Shown here: positions 20,124 to 31,450 of the stretch, piece after piece
Layout: each line of letters opens with the position of its first letter
How positions within the stretch are numbered: position 1 is the stretch's first letter
NCBI GenBank assembly: GCA_024704765.1
Contig: JAKMXF010000072.1
Location: forward strand, 1 to 43,792
DNA length: 43,792 nt
From: Oopsacas minuta
Lineage: Eukaryota; Porifera; Hexactinellida; Lyssacinosida; Leucopsacidae
Direction: 5' to 3'
The notes under the pieces: model-generated
The model's input: only the letters and a program-made list of their open reading frames with translations
Databases searched by the model: none
What the model was told of the DNA's origin: nothing
Translations under genes and position numbers: made by a program

Positions 20124-23100
20124 TTGTTACATATAAAGCTTAATGAAACATCTGTATAATTAAAACGCAATTAATCTATGTATATGTGTGTCATTTCATT
20201 TTGAATCGGCCAGCAGTCATACACTTATCTCTCACATTTCCTTACTAAATCTATCTGCCTATTTTTGTATGGGATATCCCTTCATATATTTGGGAATTCA
20301 GATCTTATGTCATTTTTCCAGAATCCAAGACTCACCGTCCAAAATCGTTTCACATAACACTCCTACATCTACTTATAACTCTCTCTATATATATTCTGTA
20401 TATACACAAATCCCCGTCTTAGTTTCCATTTTCATATGAACCTTTGTCGTTTCTAGCTAAGTTTACATTAATCTACTCTGTCAAAGTTTAGATTCGTTAG
20501 AGTAATCGATATGTGGCTACTAGTCACTTGCACACGCCATCACCTTTTCTCAAACTTTCCTTTTTAGATATAATTCGTAGTAGTAATAGTAATTATATAA
20601 TAGTAGTACATATATTTGTAGAGGAATCTCGTGTCGTTTTAACGAGATTCCAATTTATATATATGTTAAAATATTAAATTCGACGATTATTTTCTTGGTT
20701 TGTCAGAATTGATTGAGAACTGTTCGGCAAGCTTGGCAGTAGATGACTTAAACTCTAAAACTCATTTATTCAATTTTGAAATCAAAGTTGAATATCGAGT
20801 AATATGAATTACATTATTTTACTTTTAGATATAGCAATAAATAGGATAATAACTCATACCAAAGCCATATTAATTTGCTTTCGAAAATACATATTTTGAT
20901 TATTCAAACTTTACAAGTTTGGAGTGCTGTAGGTAAGATTCCTTTTATCCTAGATGCTGATTATAATATTTCCCACTGATTGAACTATGGAGAATCCAAA
21001 ACACACTTACATTCTATTTTATTTATCTCCTTATTTCCTCATATTTCCACAGTGTTGTCCCTTTTATATAATGTGCAATTCCGAAACTGGTTGAAAGAAC
21101 TTCATGGATCAGGCTGGAATTTTGGGGAAAATTTCTCACTGAGACTTTGCTCGATTCTTTTATTTTATATTTCTGCTATACTTAGTCATTCTACCAATTT
21201 GGTATTCAATACAATTCAAAAGGTGATTGATCTCTTCAAAGAACATTTTACTCTTCGAATCCCTAATCAATTGTCCTTTTTACAAATTTTGGTACAGTCT
21301 TTTGAGTTTCCGCCTCTTAAACGTTTTTGAACCAAGAGCATTCCTTAGATAGCTATATACTGCTGACTTTGATATTCTATACCATTGTTAAGTATTTGGT
21401 AGCTGTTTGCTGTTTGATTATCCCGCCGTTTTTGTAGCTTTTGCAATAAGTATCTTTGCTACACGAATTTTTTGCCTCCTTTCTTTATGTACAACTCTGA
21501 AATGCGGGCATGTGAACATCTCTTCGAATATCTCTCGCTCACGTTTAGTTGCGTGATACATTTTCTCGTGTTTAGCCACCTTGTAGCAAACCAATTGTTT
21601 TTGAACAAACTGCTTTAGTGCTATACAATGATCTTTGAAAATTATTCTCAAAAATTCTACGAAAGCTAAAGTTGAGAAAAGTTTTGGATCAATGAATGAT
21701 GGAATAATATTAGGGAAAGACGATTTTCAACTAAGAGTATAACTCGTGCTAACAAGCTTCAGAATGTTGCATGTTATGGTTACATGTTATGGTTGCATAA
21801 TATATTATGCTAATTAGAATAGTATATGTTGCCAACACTTTTGAGACAAAATATGGATTTTCTGAGATTTCCTTACGTTTTATCCGGTTTAAAGAACACT
21901 GACTCCATAACGACTTTTCAAAATTCAATTGTGGGCATCGTGCAATGGTAAATATCCTAAAAGGTATGAGTCTCAGAACTATACCTTTCTTATACATATA
22001 GGAAAGAGTATGTCACCCAATATTGCCACATAACAAAATATTTATATGCATGTACGTGAGAATTTATCCACTGTTTTCTAGACGATGGTGCGTTTTCATC
22101 AGGTATATTCGTAATGCGTGTTCATGTTCGCTATATCCACACTATCACTACAAGCTCTAGTAACCGATATTGAATATTTGATACAATAGTATCATACTAA
22201 TAGCAATTGATTCCGATATCTCGAGTTAGAGTATAAACATTCCCATACAGTTTAGTTTCATATTAACAATTCACCTAATAGCAAGTAAATCTCAATTTCC
22301 AATGAGTTATAGTCTGTCTGGGGCAAGAAATGTTCCTAATAGGGTAACTTGAGTTAGTCCATTGTGAAGACTTTCTTACTAATAGAGGGAATTGATGTCG
22401 TTGATGATTAGCAAGATTTTATGGCTAATAAACATACTTGTGTTTGCCTCTTAGCAAGAAGTTCTTGCCCATTAAGACTAAAACTCACTGGTTTGCATAT
22501 TATTATTTATTCCTTATTCAAATTCATTCTGTGCATTGGAGACCGTAAAACTCCCGTTTATTCCATTTCTCTGTACATTTTCCAATCCCAACCTAGTTTA
22601 TTCGGATCCTTAGGGTTTGTAGATTATGAAACGTTAGTCCCTTTTGAGACAAAATTGTATGTTGCTAATGGATTTGGATATTACCTTGTGCAAATGTATG
22701 CAACATAATTATATACATAATGACGCAATGGACCTACATATTCACTCGAAAAATTTCCTATCCAGAGTATCACGCAGTTAAGGGAGATCATTTCGATATT
22801 GGAGGTGCGGTAGAACTAATGTTGTTGTAAATAGGTCATGCCGTTGAGGAGCGAAGCCACTCTACCACACTGGGAGGCTTTCTGTACTGCCCAAACACAA
22901 ACCTGGATATTATTCCCCACATCATTTCATGGATTTCTCGGACATACTTCATTTTATTTTATTTAAATCTTTAGTGGAATAGCTAATGAAAGGATCATGC
23001 ATTTTCACATCAAATTTGGATATATTGCTAAATACAATATCCATTTGATCGGCCACGATTGATCACTTAAGTTACACAATTTGTAGGTGTTAAAATCCAG

Positions 23101-23933
23101 CTAATAGTTGGTCGATTTGTATAAAACTAGACTCATCACGTCAGTAGCGTCGCGCAAGTGGTCACTCGATGGGGTTAGCTTCATATTGGATAATGGAATG
23201 TAGTCACATTCCTTATCTATTCTTGCGTTGCTAGGGATTAATATTTCCATAAATATACCCCATCCAGATTTCTTTTCCAAGAAGGTAATGAATGCTATTG
23301 CTTTTGATGCCAATGGTCCAGTGGCTCAAGTTTGCATCCCTACTCTCACCTCTCACTGTACTCCAGTACTCACAGAAGTTCATAAGCACTATTTGGAATA
23401 TCGACCCAGAACTGGTCTACTTGGAATCATACTTTTGCATGATAATGCATGAAGCCACTAGACTAAGCAAATTCACGAATTCATTACCTATATACTGACA
23501 CAAACTCTGGATCACCCTCTCTATTCCCTTGAGCTTCTTCGTTGTGACTTTTTGTTGTTTTCAAAGCTGAAAAGCGATCTTTCTTGCAAAGAGTCTCAAA
23601 TTGTTTGGAAATCGGTTCCGCGATTCATAAGTGCCTGAAGTCCCTAGTACAAGAAAAAATATCACTTCTGGATAAACAGATTACCGATTAATGAGTGTAT
23701 TCATGCCAAGGGCGACTAATTCGGAAATATTTGAATGTTAACATATCAGTCAGTGTATATAATGTGGAGATCAGTACAGTGAAATGACCTAAATTTATTT
23801 ATATTATGTATAAATTTATATATTTAGGCGCATCAGTTTCCTCGTTCGTCTAAAGACAAACGTCGCTTACTACTTTACATTATCTATACTGTATTGATTC
23901 ATCATGCACAATTGCAATTATATCCATGAACTT
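20124..23933. other. 3.8 kb of AT-rich DNA without recognisable genes
   Basis: Open frames of 70-116 codons occur (for example 20980-21330, 21418-21651, 22421-22708) but show neither known motifs nor splice-flanked structure. They are of a size expected by chance across 3.8 kb on six frames. A mildly GC-rich patch lies at 22800-22920. This could be host intergenic or intronic DNA. Confidence 0.45.
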
Positions 23934-24408
23934 TTAGTTGTACCACAATAGATTTTTGTAATTATGCTGTTTTTTAGTACTTTTGACCGTTTTTCGTCCA
24001 ATATTGATGAAAAATGTAGTTCGAGCATGTCTATCTCTAGATATCTGAAAACTTGGAATTGAGTAGTTTGGGGTGGGTAACTACCGGTGAATAACATTAT
24101 TCGTAACCATTCTTGTACACTTTAGTAGAAATTCGCCAGATAGTTTGTGCCTGCGCTGGCATGATATCTTTCATCGATTGAAGTGATTTCTCTATTATCT
24201 TCTAAACTATTTAAGATTGATTATAATTATCAATAGTGTATTATTGATCGACATAACACCACCCCCAAACTACACAATTCATATTTTTCAGATCTCTAGC
24301 CATGATCAAGCTTCATTTTTCAACTAATTGGGTAGAAAATTTGGCAAAGAGCACAAAAATCAATACTATTTCAGAACTATGCAAAGTATAATGGCACAAT
24401 ATTGAAAT
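23934..24408. repeat. Foldback repeat family F, copy B
   Basis: Homologous to 9777-10232. Each arm contains gaaaaatg, then (t)ctgaaaa, then gaattg(t/a)gtagtttggg in the same order. The arms meet around catcgattgaag near 24175. The arms of this copy also pair with each other, so each copy is itself an inverted repeat. No coding content. Confidence 0.65.
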
Positions 24409-24809
24409 GGTTGTCTATATTTTTCTCCTTAAAAGCCCTGAAGTGAAAACTGGATAGAATTAATGCCATATATGTTGTGAGAACTATTGACGATATTCGT
24501 CGGGTGTGCTTCCCTCCCTTTGCTATTCAATCGGACACCAAGTACCAGTATTTCACACTGGTCGAACTTTTTTCCAGCCTCTGGCAAAAAATTATGAAAT
24601 GAAAGGTGCCAAAAGTTCACATCTTTAGAAAGTGAAATAATTCTACATCTTCATACTATTCTAATTTTTATATTGGTTACATTTTTTTGCTAAAGGTACG
24701 TGAAACATATTCTGTGTACAGCTCTTATGTCATCGGTAATAATTCTATTGTTTTTAGAGGTTAAATATTTCTTTGTTATCAACGATATCCTAGTGCAGTA
24801 TACTGTGGA
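24409..24809. other. AT-rich DNA, nothing recognised
   Basis: A 63-codon minus frame (24429-24620) has no recognisable similarity. No paired repeats found. Confidence 0.4.
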
Positions 24810-24920
24810 CAGGCCTGGGGCTGATTATGATTACAATCGTAATCAATTGTAATCAATTACAACTTTTCCTGTAATCATAATCATAATCATAATCACTCAT
24901 CAGTAATCATCCCAGGTTTG
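24810..24920. mobile_element. GATTAC-rich hAT MITE, copy 2 (111 bp)
   Basis: The left end CAGGCCTGGGGCTGATTATG (24810) pairs with the right end, reverse complement CAAACCTGGGATGATTAC (from 24920). Between them lie tandem GATTAC/GTAATC-type motifs on both strands. It is nearly the same sequence as 11455-11570. The left flank is ACTGTGGA, identical to the right flank of copy 1. Its own right flank CAGTTTGG does not match. Confidence 0.6.
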
Positions 24921-25071
24921 CAGTTTGGCACTGAGTTGTNAGATTTAACTATCCATTTATCAATTATATATTTATTGATTTACTTAAACTTTGTGATACA
25001 AGCAGCTATATTCAGAGCAATAATCAGATCTTTCCGCCAGTTGTTTGAAAAATAATGAATTTTGAGAACTA

Positions 25072-26110
25072 GAGCATCGAGCAGTCATTAAATTTCTCTG
25101 TATAAAAGGACTAAACGCTACTGAAACGTTCAAAGAGATGAAATATGTCCTCAAAGACAATGTCCCTAGTCAATCTATGGTTGCAAATCGCATGCAGAAT
25201 TCAAACGTGGGAGAGAAAGTATTACAGATGACCCTCATTCACGAAGACCCACAGTTTCTCTCCATCTAGAAACAATCCAATCTATTGGTGGTATGATTGG
25301 AACGATCACGATATATCGATCAGAAATATAGCTAATAGGGTAGATTTATCAATTGGAACTATTCATTCGATCATTCATGTCCATCTTGGGCTCAAGAAAT
25401 ACAAAGCAAAGTGGATACCAAAAACCTTATCTGAAGATCAATTGATGGCTAGACTGGAAACTAGCAAAAGCATGGTTGATTTGTATATTTCTGACCCAGA
25501 AGATTTCATGCGAGACTGATTACAGAAGATGAAACCTGGATATACTACCATGACCCTTGCACTGTTAGCGGGGCTGCGGAATGGAGGCGTGAAGATTCTC
25601 CAAAGCCCAAAGTACCCCGACTTGGTCACTGTCCAAAGTCTAAGTCAAAGCTGATGCTATCAATATTCTGGGATTCTAAGGACCATTACTTTTAGATTAT
25701 CTTCCAAAATACGACGGTGACTGGAGCATATTATGCCAATCTGATGACGAGTTTACGCGAATCTTTAAAGAGGAATAGGCGAGGAATGCTAAAAAGAATC
25801 CCACTTATTTTACATGATAATGCCCCATCCCATAAAAGTCATATTGCACAGGAGGCAATAAAAGATTGTGGCTTTAACAGTTTCAACACCTACCATACGG
25901 TCCTGATTTAGCTCCCAGCGATTATTATCTATTTCCAATTGCCAAGCAAGCACTTCGCGGAAAGATTTTTGATGATGACGATGCATTAGAATTGGGTTTT
26001 GAAGACTGGTTAGACACCAAAGACAAATTTCTTTTCATCATGGTATTGAAAAGCTGAAAGATAAGTGGCTTAAATGTACTCTTTTACAAGGGGATTATGT
26101 TGAAAATTAA
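25072..26110 (+). pseudogene. mariner DD34D transposase pseudogene
   Basis: Reads in shifting frames from EHRAVIKFLCIKGLNATETF (25072) through IRNIANRVDLSIGTIHSIIH and HLGLKKYKAKWIPK. The catalytic core follows: TEDETWIYYHDP (first Asp), LHDNAPSHKSHIA (second Asp) and YGPDLAPSDYYLF (third Asp). Thirty-four residues lie between the last two, the hallmark of DD34D mariner. The end, GIEKLKDKWLKC..LQGDYVEN, stops at 26108-26110. At least five frameshifts and stops are present. Only the right TIR of the element is visible. Confidence 0.9.
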
Positions 26111-26137
26111 ACTCTAGCCATTGCTATACAAAACGTC

Positions 26138-26173
26138 TATATACTAATTTCGACGAACTTATTGAACACCCTG
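26138..26173 (+). mobile_element. Right TIR of the DD34D mariner
   Basis: Read inward from 26173 the end is CAGGGTGTTCAATAAGTTCG, followed outside by TA. No matching left TIR was found between 24920 and 25070, so the element is truncated at its 5' end. Confidence 0.7.
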
Positions 26174-26174
26174 T

Positions 26175-26574
26175 ATACTGCTCATGTTTTACTATCCTAA
26201 ACCAATTTTCTATTCTAAACCAATTTTCTATTCTAGCGTTACTGTCTGTACAATAAAGTCTTTCTCCCCACATACGAATAAATCCACTCCACAAGGTAGC
26301 AATTGCATATCATAAGTTGACAAAATTCAATTATTATTGTCGGGATTTGGGAATTATTAACATCTTTGAATTTAGAAATGTTCTCTCGATATCCTTAATT
26401 TCAGATTTACACATGAGATATATTTACTCCTACTGTTTAACTAAAGGGGGACTTTTCTTTATACGTAACTGTATTTTCATTTATTGTTATATCATCTTCA
26501 AGTTCTTCTGGAGTCCCTTTATCAATAATATATTCTCCTCTATCACACTGTTCTAGTTCAATTAATTTGTTTTT
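26175..26574. other. AT-rich DNA, nothing recognised
   Basis: Starts with a short imperfect tandem repeat of an accaattttctattcta unit (about 26199-26236). A 79-codon frame at 26317-26556 has no recognisable similarity. Confidence 0.45.
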
Positions 26575-26760
26575 GTAAATTCTAGTGTGCTTCGCTTGCA
26601 AGCTTAGGTATTAAACAACTAAATTTGCTGCTTTGGTCGCTCCGGTCGCGTATCTGCTCGACACTAAGTGCCTCAGGGTTAAATTTGGTGGAAATGTTAA
26701 GTGTTTATTATCCATGGTCCCTACAAATTCCATTTAATGGCCTTCAGTGGTAATACTGAA
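26575..26760 (+). repeat. Dispersed repeat R1, copy 2
   Basis: Begins ttctagtgtgcttcgcttgc and ends with ttattatccatggtcc plus an aatggcc block. Both are shared with R1 copies at 1895-2135 (reverse) and 37085-37330. Confidence 0.55.
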
Positions 26761-26860
26761 CTTCCTACGTGCCTATAAGTTAGTACTTGGGCACTTTGTG
26801 TTTCATATAATATGAAATTCTTGAAAATTTCGAAATTCAAGAAATTTTGAAAATTTTGTA

Positions 26861-28171
26861 CAGGGTGACCAATAAGTTCTGCCACATCACTTCATATAGT
26901 AATATATTTTATGTAACCATGATAAATAGGTAGCTTTCGTATTCAATTCATTGATTTAAGTCTTAGGATCGTAATTCAACAGAGTAGTATAGCATTTAGT
27001 AAGTAGCAACAAATTTGGTGGCAATGGAAAGCAAACGATCAGCAATAATTGAATTGTTCAAAAATGGGAAAAATCAAAAGGAAATCACGAGAATACTAAA
27101 TATTCCAGAAACAAGAAGAAAGTTGATATTTCGTACTATAAAACGTTTCAACGAGACTGGTAGCATTATAGACAAACCTAGAAGTGGTTGCCCAGTGTCA
27201 GTTACGACTGTACGGATGAGAAAAACAGTCAGGAGTCGGGTATGGCGGAATCCTCAGCGATCAGTAAGAAAAATGGCCAAAGGACTAAAAATATCTCGTG
27301 GATCGCTTTAAATATTGCAAGAAGAGACTTAGGGCTATATTCTTTTAAGCGGAGAAAAGTTCACTTCATTACTGATCAAATACAAATGAAGAGGCTCTCA
27401 AGAAGCAAAGGACTCTTTTCTCGATACACCACCCCAGGCCTAGATCGAGTACTTTTCTCTGACGAGAAACTCTTTACTGTGGAGGAGGCATCAATTCGTC
27501 AGAATGATGGAATTTTGTCGACTTGTACCTCTGCCATCCCTGAAAAATACAGATTTGTCAAACGAGTCCAGAAACCACTCTTGGTGACGCTTTGGGCGGG
27601 AATATCCTCTGTTGGTCTTACATCGCTTGTTTTCGTCCCATCTGGTGTAAAAATCAACGCTGCAACATACAAGGAGCTCATTCTGGAACCATTAGTGAAA
27701 GACCTTGGCAAGACCATGTTTGAAAATGGTTCATTTGTGTTTCAACAGGACGGTGCGCCTGCTCACATTGCTAAAAGCACTCATGAGTGGCTTGATGCGA
27801 ATATTCCCCACATTATCACGAAGGTAGAATGGCCTCCCTCTAGTCCAGACCTAAACCCTTTGGATTTCTCTCTTTGGCCGACTTTGGAGTCAAGAGCCTG
27901 CTCGAAGTCTCATACGAATATCGAATCATTGAAGACATCTTTGGGGCGAGAATGGGAAAACATCTCTCAAGAAATGGTTCGTACCGCTGTAGCGGTAGTC
28001 CATCGGCGTCTGAAGTCTGTCATCAAACAAAAGGGTGGATATATTGAATGACAGTCGTATAAAATATATGTAATAGTATGTAGAAGCGTTCGTTAAAATG
28101 TCAACAAGATCGAATGAGAATTCGTTAAGTACAATAAATTTTCATTGTGGCAGAACTTATTGGCCACTCTG
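26861..28171 (+). mobile_element. mariner/maT-like DD37D transposon, 1311 bp
   Basis: Left TIR CAGGGTGACCAATAAGTTCT (26861) continues GCCACA. The right TIR, reverse-complemented from 28171, reads CAGAGTGGCCAATAAGTTCT then GCCACA: 24 of 26 bases match. TA flanks both ends (26859-26860, 28172-28173). Complete in structure, and the best-preserved transposon in the window. Confidence 0.95.
27024..28051 (+). pseudogene. DD37D transposase with a single frameshift
   Basis: The first ATG of the family frame is at 27024 (MESKRSAIIELFKNGKNQKE). Two helix-turn-helix segments follow, with an ETGSIIDKPRSGCP linker. At about 27310 the frame shifts by one base (SL to LNIARRDLGLYSF). It then stays open to the stop at 28051. 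The catalytic residues are the Asp of LFSDEK, of QQDGAPAH and of DLNPLDFSLW, with 37 residues between the last two, the DD37D spacing of maT-type elements. The C-terminal end is VIKQKGGYIE. It is about 340 residues in all, the usual length. Apart from the one indel nothing essential looks lost, so the copy is fairly young. Confidence 0.93.
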
Positions 28172-28173
28172 TA

Positions 28174-29363
28174 CAGTCATGATAGCGTAATAATTCCATG
28201 ATAACTTATCCTTTGTCCAGAAACATGGTGTCAAAACGTGTGGCATATTGATGGATACCTGTGAGCCGTGATTCGAATTTCAAACTTCTTTCATGTATAT
28301 TGGCTAAGCAGTGGCTGATAATGTTATTTTTTCGAAATTCCAAAAAGGTGACAGTGACAACGTAATTTCGTCATATGAGTGAATTTCGTCCAAGATTCGA
28401 ACTTGTCCGAGCCATGCCCAAAATACCTTTGTATGCCCAAATCTGCTCATTGAGTTCTCTACTTTCTTCAATCAATTCTCGATACACAAACATACACATA
28501 TATACAGATTAATTACGTTTTTTGTAGTAGAGATTGGCCTGTATATTGACACATAAAGTGAAACATAATAATTCAGATAGATGATCAACTTCGTTAATAT
28601 TTTTGCTCTTAACATACAACCCAAAACATCTAAGATCACTTGTTTTGGTTTCTTCTTTTGTTATTTATTTCATCAAAATTATAACTAATCCTATGCATTA
28701 CATGTCCTAAGTAAAATGTAAAATTGTGGAAAATTATTTATCTTCACCACTTAATCGAAATTTCCAACAATTTTGGAGGTAATGTATAATGGGAAACTTA
28801 TTCAATTCCAAACAAATATTATGTATCATCACTCAAATATAGTTCATTCCAACTTTTTATATTTGAATCTCCTTTTTAAACTAACTTAATATTTACAGTA
28901 CACACCATTTATTTAAATAATGTGATATTTTTGTAGTCCCAAGATCACTCTTTATCATCTCTGCCACAGGAACTGGGCTATTAGCAGATTCTGGATGTTG
29001 CATTGTCAGAGCCTAATAAATATATTATTTTCACAGGAAGATTGTCTACTAATTGAATAACCAGTTACATCTAAAATTTCAATGATTTGCTGGTTCAGAA
29101 TTAGTTTTTGCGAGTAGATTTGTTTCGACTAATACAGATGAACGATGGAGGATATTGTGCGTAATATTGAACATAACCTGGTTAAGATAATCCGGTAACA
29201 AATGCCTCAAATATTGTCGAGCGACTTGCTCTATCTTCAATGTTGTCATCAGAGAATGTATCTATTATACCTTCCTCAAACAGTATTGAGATTTAAAAAA
29301 CAATTTAACAATTGTGATAAAGTTGAAGGTTTATAAATATTTGTTGTTCTGAGTGAGGAGCTT
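28174..29363. other. AT-rich DNA between DD37D element and hAT-3
   Basis: No supported gene. A minus-strand stretch at 29080-29275 stays open for about 60 codons without known similarity. The rest is low-complexity AT-rich sequence. Confidence 0.4.
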
Positions 29364-30286
29364 CAGTGGCAGACACTAGGGGGCCCCCAGATAAGTTAGA
29401 AAGAATAAAGTTTGAAGAAATTTGAGTAAAAAAGGAAAAAGACAAGGAATCTTTTACTTTAAAAAGGAAGGAGTGAGTACAAATTGTAATAGAAACAACA
29501 ATACCGAATAGCATAATTATATTGCGAAATTGATAAAAGACACTACTAATTCCTTAAGTGTTCAAAAGCTTTAATAAAGAAAAACAGCTAAAGTGTTCCA
29601 AAGACTTAAGTGTGTAGATAATATATTTATGAAGTGTATTAGTTAAATGGTGCAACTCAGACTTTTTTATTCACCTAATGATCAAGCACCATGTCCGAAT
29701 TTAGTCTTTTTAATATGTCTTTGTTCATCAAAAGCAGCATAAGGTCACTGGCCGACGAAAATCTAAGTTGTTCGACCCCCACCTTAATTTGCTATTCATC
29801 GCACTAAAACTCATTTTTACCGTTAGGGTACCTACAGGGAAGGTCTTCGAGATGGCAAGATCTTTGAAATGGTTGGGTACAACTCAGGATCAATGTGCTT
29901 TCCGGCTGCAATCAAAATTTTCGCTCGTTCGCACTCAGTCTTTAGTGATGCCGAGTCAATCTTCAGACAATCTCGGTAGTTGCCAACAAGGGTGGATATT
30001 GTGTTATAATCCCGGTATGTCGCTTTTGCCGCATCTAGAGCTTCCAGTGCTGCCAGTATGCTGGTATTCTTCGTTCCAATTCCTCAAGAAACATTGGAAC
30101 AGAAGCTGCGTCAAGACTTTCACAAAACTCGCATGGGCATGTAGATCTTCTAACATCCCGCATCGAAACATACAGATGATCCTCATAGTCCAATGCAATG
30201 TTTACAGTTGAATCAAGTCCTTCAGCACACAGTGGCTTTAAATGGCTATCCGTAGGCTTTAGGTCTTGGGTACATTTAAAGTGCAT
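29364..30286 (-). pseudogene. hAT-3: hAT transposase C-terminal part with 3' terminus
   Basis: Minus strand. A frame from 30286 contains DLKPTDSHLKPLCAEGLDST and MFLEELERRIPAYWQHW. A shift leads to NYRDCLKIDSASLKTECERA and AGKHIDPELYPTISKIL. Another shift gives the dimerisation block FPVGTLTV..SFSAMN.KLRWG.NNLDFRR near 29750-29830. This pattern is like the hAT proteins related to the 52-kDa repressor (THAP/ZMYM type). A hAT-style end, CAGTGGCAGACACTAGGGGG, lies at 29364-29383 and is the likely 3' TIR. The N-terminal half and 5' TIR were not found. The plus-strand ORF 29768-30211 is a shadow. Confidence 0.8.
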
Positions 30287-30349
30287 AAAATGTATTATGT
30301 ATCTATGGGTTATTGCATCTAACTAGTAGAATGACAGCAAAATATATTT

Positions 30350-30600
30350 GTATGGTTTCTATTTTTGAGTTATGATGACGTAAGCAAAATTTGCGAAACA
30401 TATAAACCAGCTTAAATCTATTTAGGTTGGAGATAGGGGTATATAATATATTATTTACTAATGGGTGATCACTATTTATAGTAGATTGACCAGATTGAGT
30501 ATTTACATGGCTTCTATTATTCTTGTTATGATGACGTAAGCAAAATTATAAAAGTTGAATTCCTGAAATATCTGTGTTATTTCAGGTATTTAGGTAGAGA
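30350..30600. repeat. Direct duplication with TGATGACGTAAGC sites
   Basis: Two segments about 165 bp apart share (t)atgg(t/c)ttctatt, then gttatgatgacgtaagcaaa, at about 30372 and 30530. Each includes a CRE/AP-1-like TGACGTAA. No gene is attached to it in this window. Confidence 0.55.
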
Positions 30601-30989
30601 GTTTACACTAAAATTATGTACTAAGGGGTAAAGTGTCTAGATTATCAATTTAACTTTCTTTATACTGTATATTATTACGGCAATAGCAATTTTATGTATG
30701 AAGCGAAAAAATTGAAATTTTGGAATTTTAGGATGACTTGGACATTTTGCGTGTTCTTAATACCTGACGGTTAATTATCCTGTAAATTTAAATAAAATTA
30801 TTGTAGCCTTATTGCGACCCAAGTGTTGTCCTGGCATGGCCTCCTCTGTTGCGTCGCCTTTTCGCAATACACTTCAGATGGATCAGAGTTACTTAACGTT
30901 TTCGCCACTGGGGATATGCCGTTGCGGGTCACGTTTCCATTATCTGGGCTCGCTATGATTGGGATTGCGTTGCCTGAATAGCCTCGGAC

Positions 30990-31036
30990 AGAGGTCCCCA
31001 CAAGGTTCAATCTACCTTGCCTTTGAGCGCTTTCGA
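30990..31036. repeat. Short dispersed repeat, copy 2
   Basis: Matches 14150-14196 (cccacaaggttca, taccttgcctttgagc, ctttcgaa). It lies next to a minus-strand frame (30798-31010) that I cannot assign. Confidence 0.5.
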
Positions 31037-31075
31037 AAACTATTTGTATGGAAGTTGAAGATAGAAAGCAAGACG

Positions 31076-31450
31076 CTACTCAAATATTAAAGAATTAAAT
31101 AGTATGTCTTGATCGATAGTCTGGTGAAGCAAATTTGTACATTTCAGCCTGCAGGTGTGTCCGATTCCTTCACATTCCTTACGCTTAAGGACATTGCGAA
31201 AACCTATCAGAACTGGATCGCTTTGGCTCAACCGATGGACAAATATATCTCTAGAATTTGTTGTGAATGACATTTTCCTCGCAAGATGTTCACGATATAT
31301 TCGGATTAATTTATTGCAAGCCTCCACTGCTTCTTCAGAGAAATTCTTTAATCCAAATCCTCCATTACAATCTCGAATTAGTTCAGTGGAGTGAGCAAGT
31401 AGACGATGGAGAGATGGAGTAACATTTGCNCCTGCTCTCTCGACTTCCAT
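31076..31450 (-). CDS. Unidentified 124-codon ORF, probably transposon-derived
   Basis: The frame contains TPSLHRLLAHSTELIRDCNG, then FSEEAVEACNKLIR.YREHLARK and DIFVHRLSQSDPVLI. The amphipathic, charged composition and the SEEAVEA.NK..R.YR...ARK pattern look like real protein rather than noise. I recall similar segments in uncharacterised, repeat-associated invertebrate proteins but cannot name the family. An undetermined base at 31430 falls in the third position of a Gly codon (GGN) and does not break the frame. No start context, splice sites or TIRs could be assigned. It may be one exon or a fragment. Confidence 0.45.
   Translation of the reverse strand: MEVERAXANVTPSLHRLLAHSTELIRDCNGGFGLKNFSEEAVEACNKLIRIYREHLARKMSFTTNSRDIFVHRLSQSDPVLIGFRNVLKRKECEGIGHTCRLKCTNLLHQTIDQDILFNSLIFE

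Noticed and set aside
20188-22708. ORFs of 77-116 codons (20188-20439, 20980-21330, 21418-21651 minus, 22421-22708)
   Set aside because: No recognisable motifs, biased toward AT-rich codons, no splice or regulatory context; number and length are compatible with chance. The minus ORF at 21418-21651 is the least improbable (charged, His-rich) but still unsupported.
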